Positions 10,249 through 20,680 of a DNA stretch of 64,000 bases are shown piece by piece; position 1 is the first letter of the stretch; each line of letters starts with the position of its first letter. The position numbers were made by a program, and so were the translations under genes. The stretch is from Laetiporus sulphureus 93-53 (Eukaryota > Basidiomycota > Agaricomycetes > Polyporales > Laetiporaceae). The notes below the pieces were generated by a model, which worked only from the letters and a program-made list of their open reading frames with translations, was not told the origin of the DNA and searched no databases. The DNA lies in NCBI RefSeq assembly GCF_001632365.1, contig NW_024468511.1, forward strand, positions 425,550 through 489,549. The letters are read 5' to 3'.

Positions 10249-11152
10249 TCAGGGGATCATAACGACCTTCGATGGGTCATAGCCCTCCCCGCCCTTCCCA
10301 TACCCGCGTTGGTTACTATACACGCGAATCCCGTTCCTCTCAAAGTCGCACGACCAGTGCGTGTGCCCGAAAGCCCACAGCTTCATCGCGCTCGCGTTCC
10401 AGCACACCTCGCCGGTGAGCTCCGTCGAGAACGCCGAGCTCATTGGCTGGCCCTCGAATTTCGGGTCGCTCGTGCCACTGATGGTCGGCGCGTGGTGTGT
10501 GAAGACGATGATTTTGCGCTCGGGGTCGGAAGAAGCGATCTCTTGGACTGTGGCGTTCAGCCAGGCAAGGTCGCCTTGATGCTGCGCTGTGAATGCAGAG
10601 GGGTCGAAGCCGTCGATGCGGCGAAAGTCCGTCAGTGCCCACGAGAGGATGTCGAGCTCTTCGGGGTTGAGCGCCGTCCAGAGCGTGCAGCCAAGGATAG
10701 TGAGCGTCGGCGAGACGTCGTAGCGCGTCCGGTTCAGGTATACAAATTTTCCGGGTACGGAAACGTCTGCCTTTACTTCTGCTGCGAAGGCCTTCAAACG
10801 AGCCTCTGATTCTGCCTGTGTGGCGATTAAGTTGAACGCGATAAACTCGACGCCACATGAAGTTACTCACGATAGTGGACCGGTACGGCTCTGTTTGAAG
10901 AATCAGTGACAACCTAATGATTCGCACGAGGCACGCACCGTGGTTGCCTGACAGGAAGAACACTGTCTTGAACAGCTTGAGCTGTATCTTCAGCCAGTCA
11001 AATAGTTCGTCCTGTATTGTCCATCCGATGTCCCCAAGCAACGCCAAGTGCTCGGCGCACACGGGGATATCGTAGGTGTAGAACTCTTCACCGCGAGGTG
11101 CACCGACGCGTTCAACCTCCAAGTGCAAGTCGCTCAGCACTTGAATCTGCAT
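10249..11152 (-). CDS. Calcineurin-like metallophosphoesterase (266 aa)
   Basis: Exons 11152-10939, 10890-10871 and 10815-10249 join in frame. The five metal-binding blocks of the metallophosphoesterase superfamily are visible in order: DLHLE (residues 7-11), GDIGW (about 40), SGNHEP (the His-Glu pair is rebuilt across intron 1), FTHHAP (about 175) and GHTHWSCDF (about 225). The enzyme should hydrolyse phosphomonoesters or diesters with two metal ions; the substrate cannot be read from sequence. There is no signal peptide or membrane segment. It is transcribed away from a nucleotidyltransferase-like gene starting at 11752, over about 600 bp that were duplicated together with the first exons at 15.0-16.4 kb. 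The 20-nt second exon is short but required by phase. Confidence 0.85.
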
Positions 11153-11751
11153 TATGGATGCGCAGCGACGCGATAGGGACGGACTGCCGAAGGGAAAGTA
11201 GTACTTGGGGGACTGATCCCTGGGAGATCACCAGAAACCGGCGCGTTTACGGGGGCATTTTATACGTCCTCGGTGATCCCATCAACCGAGACGCGGATCA
11301 TCGAAAGGATAATGAGCACTGCGCACTGTGCGAAAGGCCTTTATGCGTTGCTGGAGCACACAAGACGGTGTGGCGCTCGAGGTGGTTCGTAGCGATATTT
11401 CGTGGTACACTTCGTGCCACAATTAGTACCTCTCCATTTTGGTCCCATTGTACCATCAACTCTGCGCCATCAAGGAAATGAATTACATAACAAAGGACCT
11501 TTGTGGACGGCTTTTGCGCGTCTAACGCACGTTCAAGTTGCAACCTGCGGCCTCGCCGGGATCCCACGCAGTACTTTGTCGCCTATAACTCTCTTGCAGA
11601 ACCGATATTCTCGTATCCAATAATACGAATCTCCTCTCTTTCTTTTGTACATTCGTCGATGTTCACCACGTGTTGGGACGAGTCGAGGGCTGCCTGCATT
11701 CCAAAGGTCCAATGCAGCACCGTGCGTTTGACCCGCAACTTACCCTGGCCT

Positions 11752-12491
11752 ATGGGCTATACAGCCGCCATTTCCAAAGTCCTAGACGATGCCTCCGTGC
11801 CTAATTTCATCTGGGGCGACGTTTTGAACGCGATTTGGGGCAGTGCTATCTTGCCAGTTGTACGCCGCTCCATATATGTGGTCCCTTTACTGATTCAACA
11901 CAGTCTTTAGGATACATAGTTCCGCGCGACGCGCTGGAAACTGCAATATCTGCCATTGAGAAAGCAGGTCTACCCCGTTGTTCGTGCGAGGAGTCACTGC
12001 ACCATGCACAACCTGATAACGTACTATCGCTCCCGGTGCACTTCTCAGTCCCCACATTCTGCGGAGTCGACCTCGTGTACCTCTGCACCCACGACCTATT
12101 TATCGACCTCATACCGCTCACGCCTCGCCATCCCAACCCAGCGGGACTGGAATGCATCCAAGCCAAGGTCAATTTCCGCAACCCGGACTTTCGCCTAGAG
12201 GGCGAAGAGGACGATATGCATGTTTTGAATGTGCTGACAGGGCCAAGTCTCAAGGCTCTACTTCTCCTCCTTGCCGCGCTCTCTCCAGACAACCGCCGCG
12301 GCTTCATTTTTACGTTTGAGTATACTTTATGGATGCTCCACCAGGACGGGAAGACGTTGGAGAACCCCAAATCACATAGCCTTGAGGGCTACTGGGTGTT
12401 CATGTGTAACGTGATGGACGGGATTCTTACGGATAGGGTTTTGGCTGTACAGCAAGTGGAGGCCGAATGGCGTGAGAAGCTAAGACTGTAA
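11752..12491 (+). CDS. Nucleotidyltransferase-like hypothetical protein 1 (231 aa)
   Basis: Two exons, 11752-11859 and 11904-12491, join in frame. The start MGYTAAISKVLDDASVPNF is chosen because the same ATG context recurs in the duplicate at about 14874. An upstream in-frame ATG at 11659 is possible. The order of elements (FIWGDVLNAIWGSAIL, then YIVPRDALETAISAIEKAGLP, then a DLVYLCTHDLFIDLIPLT strand pair) resembles small nucleotidyltransferase-fold proteins that are common orphans in mushroom genomes. The catalytic G-S/D-x-D pattern is not clear. It stands between the phosphoesterase and a second nucleotidyltransferase-like gene, and truncated copies lie at 14.87 and 16.28 kb. Function unknown. 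Confidence 0.6.
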
Positions 12492-13179
12492 TCCCATTCG
12501 GGCCTTCATAGTATGCAGAATCATTTGATCCTATGTCCTCGCTAGCGCGCTGTCATCTCGCGCTCGTCCATCCGTGTATCTGGAGGCGCCAGAAGGCTCT
12601 CGGTCATCGCAAACATACATTCTCCTTCGACGAGTCACTCAGGCCGAAAGGGTATGTCAATACACTCCGGCTCGCCACACTATTGGTACCATCTATCACA
12701 GAATCTGTTATGACTAACACTCGCGCCGTGACTCAGGTGCTCACACTATGGCGTAGTTCATTGTCGAGCTGTCAAGGTTGAATCATTTTGTCTCATTATG
12801 GCCCGCAGGTGAATACGGTACAGGAAGAACATTCTCCTCTTGTCTGCTTTTGGAAATTACTACGTTCCATCGAAACGACATCCACTTGCTAATATCAGGT
12901 CGACATGATGAATGCCCGCAATCCACATATCCTCGAGGCAGTCCTGTGGAGTGTCGACGATACCCTTCCAGGCACAACACTCCCTGTTGTGGGTTGTTCA
13001 GCTTTGTGGAAGTCGTACATGTGGTCCAGTCTGTGCGACTGCTGTTCGGTATCATCCTCGAACTAGTATATCTCCATATTAATCTCATGATACATTTGAT
13101 GTGCACGGAGCAGCAGATGCATAAAAGCCACTGCTGAATTTCTCGCACTCGACACAGCAAGCCAACGCACACCTGCAAG

Positions 13180-13804
13180 ATGTCGACTATTCCGCGCAAC
13201 GGTCAATCACTCATTGACCATCGTCAGCTCCTATTGGAAGCCGCAGCGCAATTCTCTGCGTGGGTTCAGACCCAAGCCCCAGGTGCTGTCGTGATGCTTT
13301 GTGGCGGTCTCGCTTTGTCCCAGTACGGCAATGCAAGGACTACGCTGGTGAGAACCACCACCGCCACTCCCCGCCAATGCGCATCTGACATCACACGCAG
13401 GACGCGGATTATGTATGGACTTGCGTAGGGCTCGTCGCGCAGGTACAGGGCGTATCGTCGATACGAACGCGCTCAAAGACATTGCTGGGCAGGACGCTCG
13501 GTTGGTGGTCGGTCCGAAGATCTACTGGAAGCATCAGCCATCCGGCATGTACGTTCAAGTCGACTTCGTCGATGCGCATCTGTTCTGGGCACCGTTCGAT
13601 GTCGAGCAGATGGTCGATCGTAGCTTGCCTCTGCCATCGCTCAACCTCCCTACGCTCCTCGTTGGAAAGCTCAAGTGCGCCCTAGAGCGCAACCAGGCGG
13701 ACGTCAGAGAACGCAGGATGAAGCAAGCCAATGACGTGTCTGACCTAGACTTCACCGTGGCGCAGTGCATCATTCGTCGGATATCATCTCTCCCACCTCG
13801 GTAA
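13180..13804 (+). CDS. Nucleotidyltransferase-fold protein 2 (AbiEii-like), possibly frameshifted
   Basis: Exon 1 (13180-13347) starts MSTIPRNGQSLIDHRQLLLE and carries the nucleotidyltransferase signature LCGGLALSQYGNARTTLDAD across the intron (13348-13400). The long second part (from 13415 to TAA at 13804) reads IVDTNALKDIAGQDARLV, YVQVDFVDAHLF and KLKCALERNQADVRERR, matching the strand and helix pattern of AbiEii-type transferases. The second part is not in the frame set by the splice (13401 versus 13415). So either one base is missing near 13410, an unseen splice site is used, or the gene is a recent pseudogene. A degraded copy without the start codon lies at 16.74-17.05 kb. The activity is inferred from the motif only. 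Confidence 0.55.
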
Positions 13805-14344
13805 CACCCCGCAGCTGTGCCTCGCCACGATCAAGGAATTTGGCCGCCTCAGGCGAGACGTCCTGGCACCCAGTGGAATGGATTTGCAAGCCACCAGTTG
13901 GATAGTCAACTGGAGACAGTTGGTGGTGGTGGTGGTCAGCCGGCTGTCTGAGGAGTTCGTCAATGTGGCGACCTCGGCTTAGTAGGTCATTCGCGTCTCC
14001 AGGACACCAATTGAGTTCGCAGATATTCTTTCCCAGATCATTCGTACCTATTAGGAAGGGTTGTCTGCCCCAAGGTTATTAGCAGTTTTGCGTATGTTTT
14101 GTAAATTCTAGACATAGCCAACGGGTCGGAATAGTGTCTGTCATATAGTAGGAAAAAGTAATCTTGACTCGTTCACCCAAATCAGAGCTAATTCTTCCTG
14201 GAGACGGAATGTGTGCTTTGAGATATGCTAGTCAATTAATGCGCGCGAGGTAGCGGCTTACGCTCGAGCGCAAGACTCGTACCCAATCGCTAACCAATTA
14301 CTAAGGGGAGGATGATCTTCGTAGGTCGAACCGTCGAAGCTGCA
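13805..14344. other. Intergenic stretch before the rearranged duplicate
   Basis: I see no coding frame or RNA gene. A short GTGGTGGTGGTGG run is at about 13922. From about 14345 the sequence resembles the region upstream of the metallophosphoesterase gene. Confidence 0.45.
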
Positions 14345-15003
14345 TCCCAAGACTAGAGGGAAGGATTACTGAAGGGCTGATCCTGGGAGACTAGGGCACT
14401 TTAGATATACGTACTAAATAGATTTCTTTGATGGTACCTAGAATGGGACCAAAACGGAGAGGTAATTGCGGCATGAAGTGTATCAACGCAATCTGGGGAC
14501 TGTCTTGTATGCTCTGGCAACGCATAAAGGCATTTCGCACAGCGCACAGTGCACGATCCGCCTTTCGGTTGATAGGATCACCGAAGACGTAACAAAGGAT
14601 ATATTTGGGACGTTTTTCCAACGCACGTTGCAACCTGGCTTAGCACGAAGTACTGCAGCTTCAGGATCCCCACGCAATTGTCGCTTTTACTCTCTTGCAG
14701 ATCGTCTTACTCGATGTTCTCGTATCCAACGGTATGTATCTCATACCTTTCTCTTCTCTTTATTTTGCACATACGTCGATGTTCATCGCGTGTTGGGACG
14801 AGTCGAGGGCTGCGCGCATTCCAAAGGTGAAACGCAGCACCGTGCGTCTGACTCGTGACCTACCTTCAATGGCCTATGGGGTATACCGCCGCCGATTCGA
14901 AAGTCCCAGACAATGCCAGTGCCTCCGTGTCTCACTTCATTTGGAGCAACATTTTGAACGCGATTTAGGGCAGTGCTATCTTGCCAGTCGTACGCGTCTC
15001 CAT
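14345..15003 (+). repeat. Duplicate B of the 11.2-11.88 kb region, with an internal inversion
   Basis: From about 14600 the sequence follows 11490-11880 in direct orientation (for example AACGCACGTTGCAACCTGG and TGTTGGGACGAGTCGAGGGC). The part at about 14430-14592 matches the reverse complement of 11270-11465 (AACGCATAAAGGCATTTCGC against the plus-strand AGGCCTTTATGCGTTGC of the source). The copy therefore contains an inverted block. It ends abruptly at about 15003, where a copy of the phosphoesterase gene begins. Confidence 0.7.
14874..14970 (+). pseudogene. Truncated copy of nucleotidyltransferase-like gene 1 (copy B)
   Basis: The frame MGYTAADSKVPDNASASVSH followed by FIWSNILNAI and a stop is a mutated copy of the first exon of the gene at 11752. 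The codon after NAI is TAG where the source has TGG. The rest of the gene is missing because the duplicate breaks off at about 15003. Confidence 0.65.
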
Positions 15004-15009
15004 ATATCA

Positions 15010-15654
15010 TGTGCCAACGTGGCGGCCGGGTATGGAAATGTCTGCCTCTACTTCTGCTGCGAAGGCCTTCAAACGAGCCTCCGATTCTGCCTGTGTGGCG
15101 GTCTAAGAAGGCCATAAACTTGACGCCACACGAAATTACTCACAATAATGGACCAGTACGGCTCTGTTTGAAGAGTCAATGACAGCAGCCTAATGATTCG
15201 CACGAGACACGCACCGTGGTTGCCTGACAGGAAGAACACTGTCTTGAACAGCGTGAGCTGTATCCTCAGCCAGTTAAACAGTTCGTGCTGTATTGTCCAT
15301 CCGATGTCCCCAAGCAACGTCAGGTGCTCGGTGCACACGGGGATATCGTAGGTGTAGAACTCTTCACCAGGGAAACTCAAATTGGCTTGTGGCTCGAGAA
15401 CCTCCTTTTTGACTTGTTCTCACTGGATCTGGCTTGTACAAGCAAATAAGCACACGATAAGAAGCTCCCAACTCGGATAAAAGTCCAAAACAAGGAGGTC
15501 CTGAGACTTTTTCGGGTTTACTGTCTTTTTTGGTGATGGCAAGCGGATAAAAGTATCATAAGCCGGATTTGAGTTTTCCTGTTGCTTCCCTGGCACGCGG
15601 TGCACCGACGCGTTCAACCTCCAAGTGCAAGTCGCTCAGCACCTGAATCTGCAT
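15010..15654 (-). pseudogene. Truncated metallophosphoesterase copy with an insertion
   Basis: The minus strand repeats the source gene from its ATG (15654 downward: MQIQVLSDLHLEVERVGAP). A 226-bp insertion then interrupts it at 15593-15368, after which EEFYTYDIPVCTEHLTLLGD and LFKTVFFLSGNH continue. Both first introns are recognisable. The copy stops in exon 3, at about 15010, so the THHAP and GHTH metal-binding blocks are missing and the protein cannot be functional. Divergence from the source is modest, which points to a duplication of intermediate age. Confidence 0.8.
15368..15593. mobile_element. MITE-like insertion in the phosphoesterase pseudogene
   Basis: This 226-bp segment is absent from the intact gene, where TCTTCACC joins GCGAGGTGCACC directly. 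It starts CAGGGAAACTCAAAT and ends ATTTGAGTTTTCCTG...TTCCCTGG, so its ends form imperfect inverted repeats (CAGGGAA plus AACTCAAAT, with about 10 extra bases on one side). A CAC triplet is found at both edges and may be a 3-bp target-site duplication. No coding sequence. The CAGGG terminus recalls hAT-type ends, but an 8-bp duplication is not seen. Confidence 0.65.
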
Positions 15655-16360
15655 TGTGGATACGCAGAGACGCGGCAAGGGCGGACTGACGAAGGGAAAA
15701 TTTTACTGAAGGACTGATCACTGGGAGACACTAAGTACCGGCGCGTTTACGGGGGCGCATTTTATACGTTTTCAGTAATCCCATAAACCGATACGCGGAT
15801 CATCGAAAAGATAATGAGCGCTGCGCACTGTGCGAAAGGCCTTTGTGCGTTGCCGAAGCAAACAAGACGGTCTAGAGGTAGTGTGGCGCTCGAGGTGGTT
15901 CGTAGCGAGAGCGGCGGCCCAATCATATTTCGTGGTACACTTCGTGCCACATTAATTACCCATTTTGGTCCCGTTGCACCATCAAATCTGTACCATCAAG
16001 GAAATTAATTATATAACAAAGGACCTTTGGGACGGTTTTTGCGCTTCTAATGCACGTTCAAGTTTCAACCTGCGGCCTCAGGATCCCCACGTGCACAGTT
16101 GTCGCTTATAACTCGAGTCTCAGTGCAGTGGGCCCGACATTCTCGTATGTAATAATACCATTCTCCCCTCTTTCTTTTGTACATTTGTCGATGTTCACCA
16201 CGTGTTGGGACGAGTCTAGGGCTGCCTGCATTCCAAAGGTCCAAGGCAGCACCGTGCGTTTGACCCGCGACTTATCTTGGCGTTATGCAGTACGCCGCCG
16301 CCGTTTCGAAGGTTCTAGACGATACCTCCTGCCTAACTTCATCTGAGGGGCGACGTTTTG
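15655..16360 (+). repeat. Duplicate C of the 11.16-11.87 kb region
   Basis: The sequence follows 11153-11835 in direct order (GGCGCGTTTACGGGGGC, ACTGTGCGAAAGGCCTTT, TGTTGGGACGAGTC, ATTCCAAAGGTCCAA), with scattered substitutions and small indels. It continues the phosphoesterase pseudogene on the same side as in the source locus. It then jumps at about 16360 to sequence matching 12815 onward, so about 0.95 kb containing most of nucleotidyltransferase-like gene 1 is deleted. Confidence 0.75.
16285..16360 (+). pseudogene. Fragment of nucleotidyltransferase-like gene 1 (copy C)
   Basis: MQYAAAVSKVLDDTS matches the start of the source protein and then loses frame before the FIWGD block. The remainder was removed by the deletion that joins this copy to sequence like 12815. 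Confidence 0.55.
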
Positions 16361-16739
16361 ACGGTACCGGAAGAACATTCTCGTGTTATCTGTTTTTGGC
16401 AACTACTACGTTCGACATTTACTTGCTGATATCAGGTCGATATGGTGAATGCCGACAACCCATATATTCTCGAGGCAGTCCTCTGGTGCGTTTCCACGCC
16501 CAACACTCTCTATCGTAGTTAGCTCAGCTTTACGGAAGTCATACATGTGGTCCAGTCTTTGAGACCGTTGTTCCGTATTACCCTCGGACCGGTGTGTCTC
16601 CCTAATATTTATTTTCATCGTCGTGTCCGGCCCGGGCGTACCTCGGTTTGTGCGTCTTCCGCAGTCCCTTTGTTCTGCGGTGCATGTTCCGACAAATAAA
16701 TCGGAGCAGCAGACGCATAAAAGCCACTGCTGAATTTCT

Positions 16740-17045
16740 CGCATTCGACACAGAAATTCAACGCACAGCTACTCCTTGACCATCGTCAGCTTTTTTTGGA
16801 AGCCGTAGCGCAATTCTCTGCATGGGTTCAGACCAAGCCCCAAATGCTGTCGTAAAGCTTTGTGGCAGTCTCGCCTTGTCCCGATGGTATGGCAACGCAA
16901 GGACAATACACAGACGAGCACCGCCGCCGCCGCCACTCCCTGCCAATGCGCATCTGACATCGCAACCACGCGGACTTTTTATGGACTTCGGCCGCTCATC
17001 GCACAGCCCCCAAGCGCGTTATGCCCGATCCCAGCGCACAAGGCG
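16740..17045 (+). pseudogene. Fragment of nucleotidyltransferase-fold gene 2 (copy C)
   Basis: The region repeats exon 1 of the gene at 13180 (LLDHRQL, FSAWVQT-like sequence, then a GGCAGTCTCGCC block where the source has GGCGGTCTCGCT). The start codon and first nine codons are missing, and a TAA and frame shifts interrupt it (AAATGCTGTCGTAAAG). Similarity fades at about 17045. Confidence 0.65.
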
Positions 17046-17531
17046 CATCGTGTATAGTAGCCATATGCGAGGTATCGATACAGTGAGTGAGGATGAGAAC
17101 GTCTACCTATTGCTACAATTAAGCGTATCAAGCGAGCTAGCAGTTGCACGATCGAGAGCGCGACAAGTAAGTAACACAGAAAACGAGCGAATCAGCCGTT
17201 GACCCCGTGTAATCCCGATAGTAGTAAGTACCCTGTAGCAGCGGCAACAGCGCCAACATGCGCGAAAATTTGACATACCTCCGTGTCGTGAATGACGGAC
17301 GGCGCGGTCTCTGTAAGCTAGAACGTTAAATAAGTATGAATATAGTGCATGCTGATATAGATGTGTGTGCGTGTGGAAGAGACTGGCGTGCGTGCGTGCG
17401 ATCGTGTATATGCGTGCGTGCATCATTTTGCGGTTGCATAGTGTCGTTGAAAGATAATCAAGATGGAGCAGGGTGTGAGATCGACGCAGCGAACAGCCGC
17501 CTGCCATCCAACATTGATGACATACCGAAAT

Positions 17532-20500
17532 TCATCCGCCCTTCTCCGGAGGCTCTTCGCCTGCGCCGCCCTCCGCAACTGCGGCTCTTCCTCCCTGCCA
17601 CCTCTCCGTCGCAGGCGATGCCGCCATTTGCGGTGGAGGCGGCGGTGCCGGTCGATCCCACTCGTCCAGCAGCGCCTGACCCACCGACGGCTCTAGCTCC
17701 GTCCCATCGCGCGATACCTTCACCTCCCGATCGTGATTCCATGGGTTTCGCAGATGTCGCGTCCGATAGAACGGCAGCCTCTCGGTGCGGACCCATTGCA
17801 CCTTGAACGGCTCGCCCCATGACTGACCGTCCTTCGTCTCGCCTCCTGCTCCTGCTCCACGGGTTGCCTCCCCCGCCTTCTCTTCAGCCGGCTTCTCCTC
17901 CTCCTCCGCCACCGTGTCCAGCGGCGTGTCTGACAATGAACCCAAGTCGAGCCGTCGCGCATGCTGATCTTCTCGCACTGAGAGGTCTGTCGGAGCCGAC
18001 TTATGGCGCATATGTCGACTTGGGGCAGTAGGATCCAATTCGATCGCTGGTTGCGGCACCGGACCTACATTGTCAACTGACCGTCCACGACCCACCGGCG
18101 TCAATATCGTAAGTTGACGATGGGCGTCCTGCAATTCCGGTGGCGCCGACAGGTGCAGCCGCGCAAGAGCCTTAGTTTCCTCCGGCATAGCATCCTCGGC
18201 ATCACGTCGTTGCGACGACTCTGGCGCGGCGGACGTGGACTGCGACTTCGGCTGGGACAACGGCAGCGATTTATCAGGCGAAACAGGCAGCGGGGACTCA
18301 TAGCGCATCTCCTGCGGCGAGAGGATCATGTGTGTGTTCCTTCTTAACACGGGTGGACTTGAGCTTGCCGACGAGCGCGACATGCGGCGCTGCGGCGGCG
18401 AGTCGGTGCGCGACGCCCACGAGACGCGGTGCTCGCCACGACTGATTGGGCCGGCCATCCTAAAGATCGACGCAGACAGCATTAGCGGAAGACGTTGCCT
18501 GGTAACCTCTCCGCTATCCTCGCACTCACCTTGCGCATCCATAGAACTCGCCGCTCTTGTTTACCCCGAAGATCAGGTAGACCTCCTTACTCGTGCGGTA
18601 CGCCTGATCGAGGGTGGCCTCGTTGTGGCGCTGCGTTGCCCATAGGCCCTTCTCTACACTTATGTCCAGGTCCTTCTAGAAGCACAGAAATAGGTTCCGT
18701 CAATGATTTGCAAACCATCACGCGCAACGTCGCCGTGCTCCGAGGCCATGGCGCCGGACTCACCTGCGTTAGCGACTTGAGGATAAAATAGCGTTTGGGA
18801 AAGTACTGCGTGAAGATGCTCGAGCTGGTGCTCGCATACGATCCCGATCCTGATCCCGAGTGCGAGCTGCTCGAGTGCGGCTGCGGTCGCGGCCGATGGG
18901 AGCGATGACCTTCCTCGTCGCTCGACAGACTCAAATTGGCATGGATCTGTGGAGGGTCGCTCGGCGAGCTCCCGGGTGTGATGGCGCGCTCCGACGACGT
19001 CGACGCAGATCGCGATTGATCGCCAAGCGCGAGAGCCTGTGCGCGCGCCTTGCGTTTCTGGCCCCTGATCCACCGCACATGCAAGCCCGCGCTGCGTTGG
19101 CCTCCAACGCCCGCCTTGAGATCATCGTCGCGCCCGCGGACGCGGCACACGAGGCGGGGGCAGCGCGGATCGTTCGGCCGCACTGGCTGGCCGTTGAAGT
19201 GCTGGATTGCCGCCAACAGTTTCGCCTCGCTTTGAAAATTGACGAACGCGCAGTTGGAACGCGAGATCAAGAAGATCGACAGCACGCCGGCCCACGCGTC
19301 CTCTGCGGCCGCCGAGGACGTCGAGCCTGGGGACGGCTCCTGGTTGAGAAAGCGCCAGAGCTCGTCGTGCGTCGCATCAGAAGGTACGTTTCCCACCCAC
19401 ATGACCCACTCCGAGCGCTGCGCAGGCGGATTGGCATTTTGTTGCCGGCGAGAGCGATCTGTCGCCGGTCGACTGCTCAACGCTGCTAGCGGGTCCACTG
19501 CTGGATAGTCCGTTGCTGAACCGTCCGTTTCTGAACAATCCGCTGCTGAACCGTCCGCTGCTGGAGAGTCTGCTTCTGAGAGATTCTGCCTCGATACAGC
19601 CGAGCTGAAAGATGGGAGTCGCCCTGGGGATTGTATTGGCGGTGGAGGGTCTCGTGCCGCAAGCGGCGGTGGTTGTGAAGGTGAGTACGACAGGGGCTGC
19701 TGACGCGGCGACATCGCGTAGAGAGGCGAAGGGACCGAGGACGGGCCTGGCTGTGGATACGCCTCCATCTCGGGCGGAATCATTCTGAACGACATCGGAT
19801 ATGCAGTTTGGAACGAGTCATACTGAGCGGACGAGTGCGCCGGCGGAAGAAACCACCAGGTGCCCTGGCTCGCCTCCTGCCCAGGCTCGGCCGCGTACGA
19901 ATGAGGCCGGTATGGCGATGGCGCGAAGTGCGGCGCATATATGGAGGGGGAGGACGTGTACGATTGCTGTGGATACGGAAAAGGGGATGTAGGGTAGCGA
20001 AGGGGGCCATAAGTCGCCTGACCAACGTATGCTGGGGAGTGTGGGGAGGAATGCATCTGCAGAGGCGGACCAGAGCCCTGTGCAACCAAAGGAGAGTGCG
20101 GAGGCGGCGAGGCGTGTGCTGAAGACTGGGAGGGAGGGGAATGGGCTTGCGGTTGCGAGAACATGGCAGAGCGACCAGAGTTGTTGGGAAAGGAGTGACT
20201 GTGGCTGGACGAAGGGCTGTCTTCTTGAGGGTGTCCGGGATACCCTTGGTACACGGGCGTGGGCGGTTGCATCATGTGCACGAGCGCGTTTGCATTGTAG
20301 CGCAGGTGCTGATTTTGCGGAATGTGCATGCTCGTGTCTTGTGCATGCAGGCCGGGGTGGTGGGGGTAGGCGTACTGCGGCATGCTGGCAGGCTGCGGGG
20401 ACATCGTGTATTGCCCGACAAAACCGGCACGCTGGCCGTACGAGAGAGAGGCAGGCGTGTACGCAGGGATGCCCCCAAATGGAGAAGACGCGGTCGCGGA

Positions 20501-20680
20501 GACGCTCTCTAAAGGGGGGAGAGAGGGGGAATATAGAGGGGCAGGCTGGGCGGGCGGAGCCTGGAACAGGTGCCGCGGTGGCTGCCGGTGAGAGGGGTTG
20601 GTGGAGGTCGAATGAGAGCGACCGCGGGAAGAAGGGCGTTTCTGTTCGGGCGAGGCTTGGGACCATGGTGGATCAGACAT
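17532..20680 (-). CDS. RRM-YTH domain protein, m6A RNA reader (996 aa)
   Basis: Exons 20680-18764, 18675-18530 and 18459-17532 join in phase. The start MSDPPWSQASPEQKRPSSRG is the first ATG of the frame. Residues 1-430 are low complexity (Pro, Ser, Gln, Tyr), like prion-like domains that drive condensates. An RRM follows (WVMWVGNVPSDATHDELW through NCAFVNFQSEAKLLAAI). Then comes a YTH domain starting at SIFTQYFPKRYFILKSLTQ, with KGLWATQRHNE and VYLIFGVNKSGEFYG. The YTH fold is interrupted by about 200 disordered residues and resumes at WGEPFKVQWVRTERLPF and TRHLRNPWN. The Trp residues in KGLW and VQW are candidates for the aromatic cage that binds N6-methyladenosine. The usual GYAR is GCAR here. 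Family knowledge predicts a role in selective mRNA decay; an exact orthologue name is not assigned. Confidence 0.88.

Noticed and set aside
18860..19489. 209-codon plus-strand ORF
   Set aside because: Mirror frame of the GC-rich RRM/YTH coding exon; Arg/Ala-rich composition is typical of a shadow frame.
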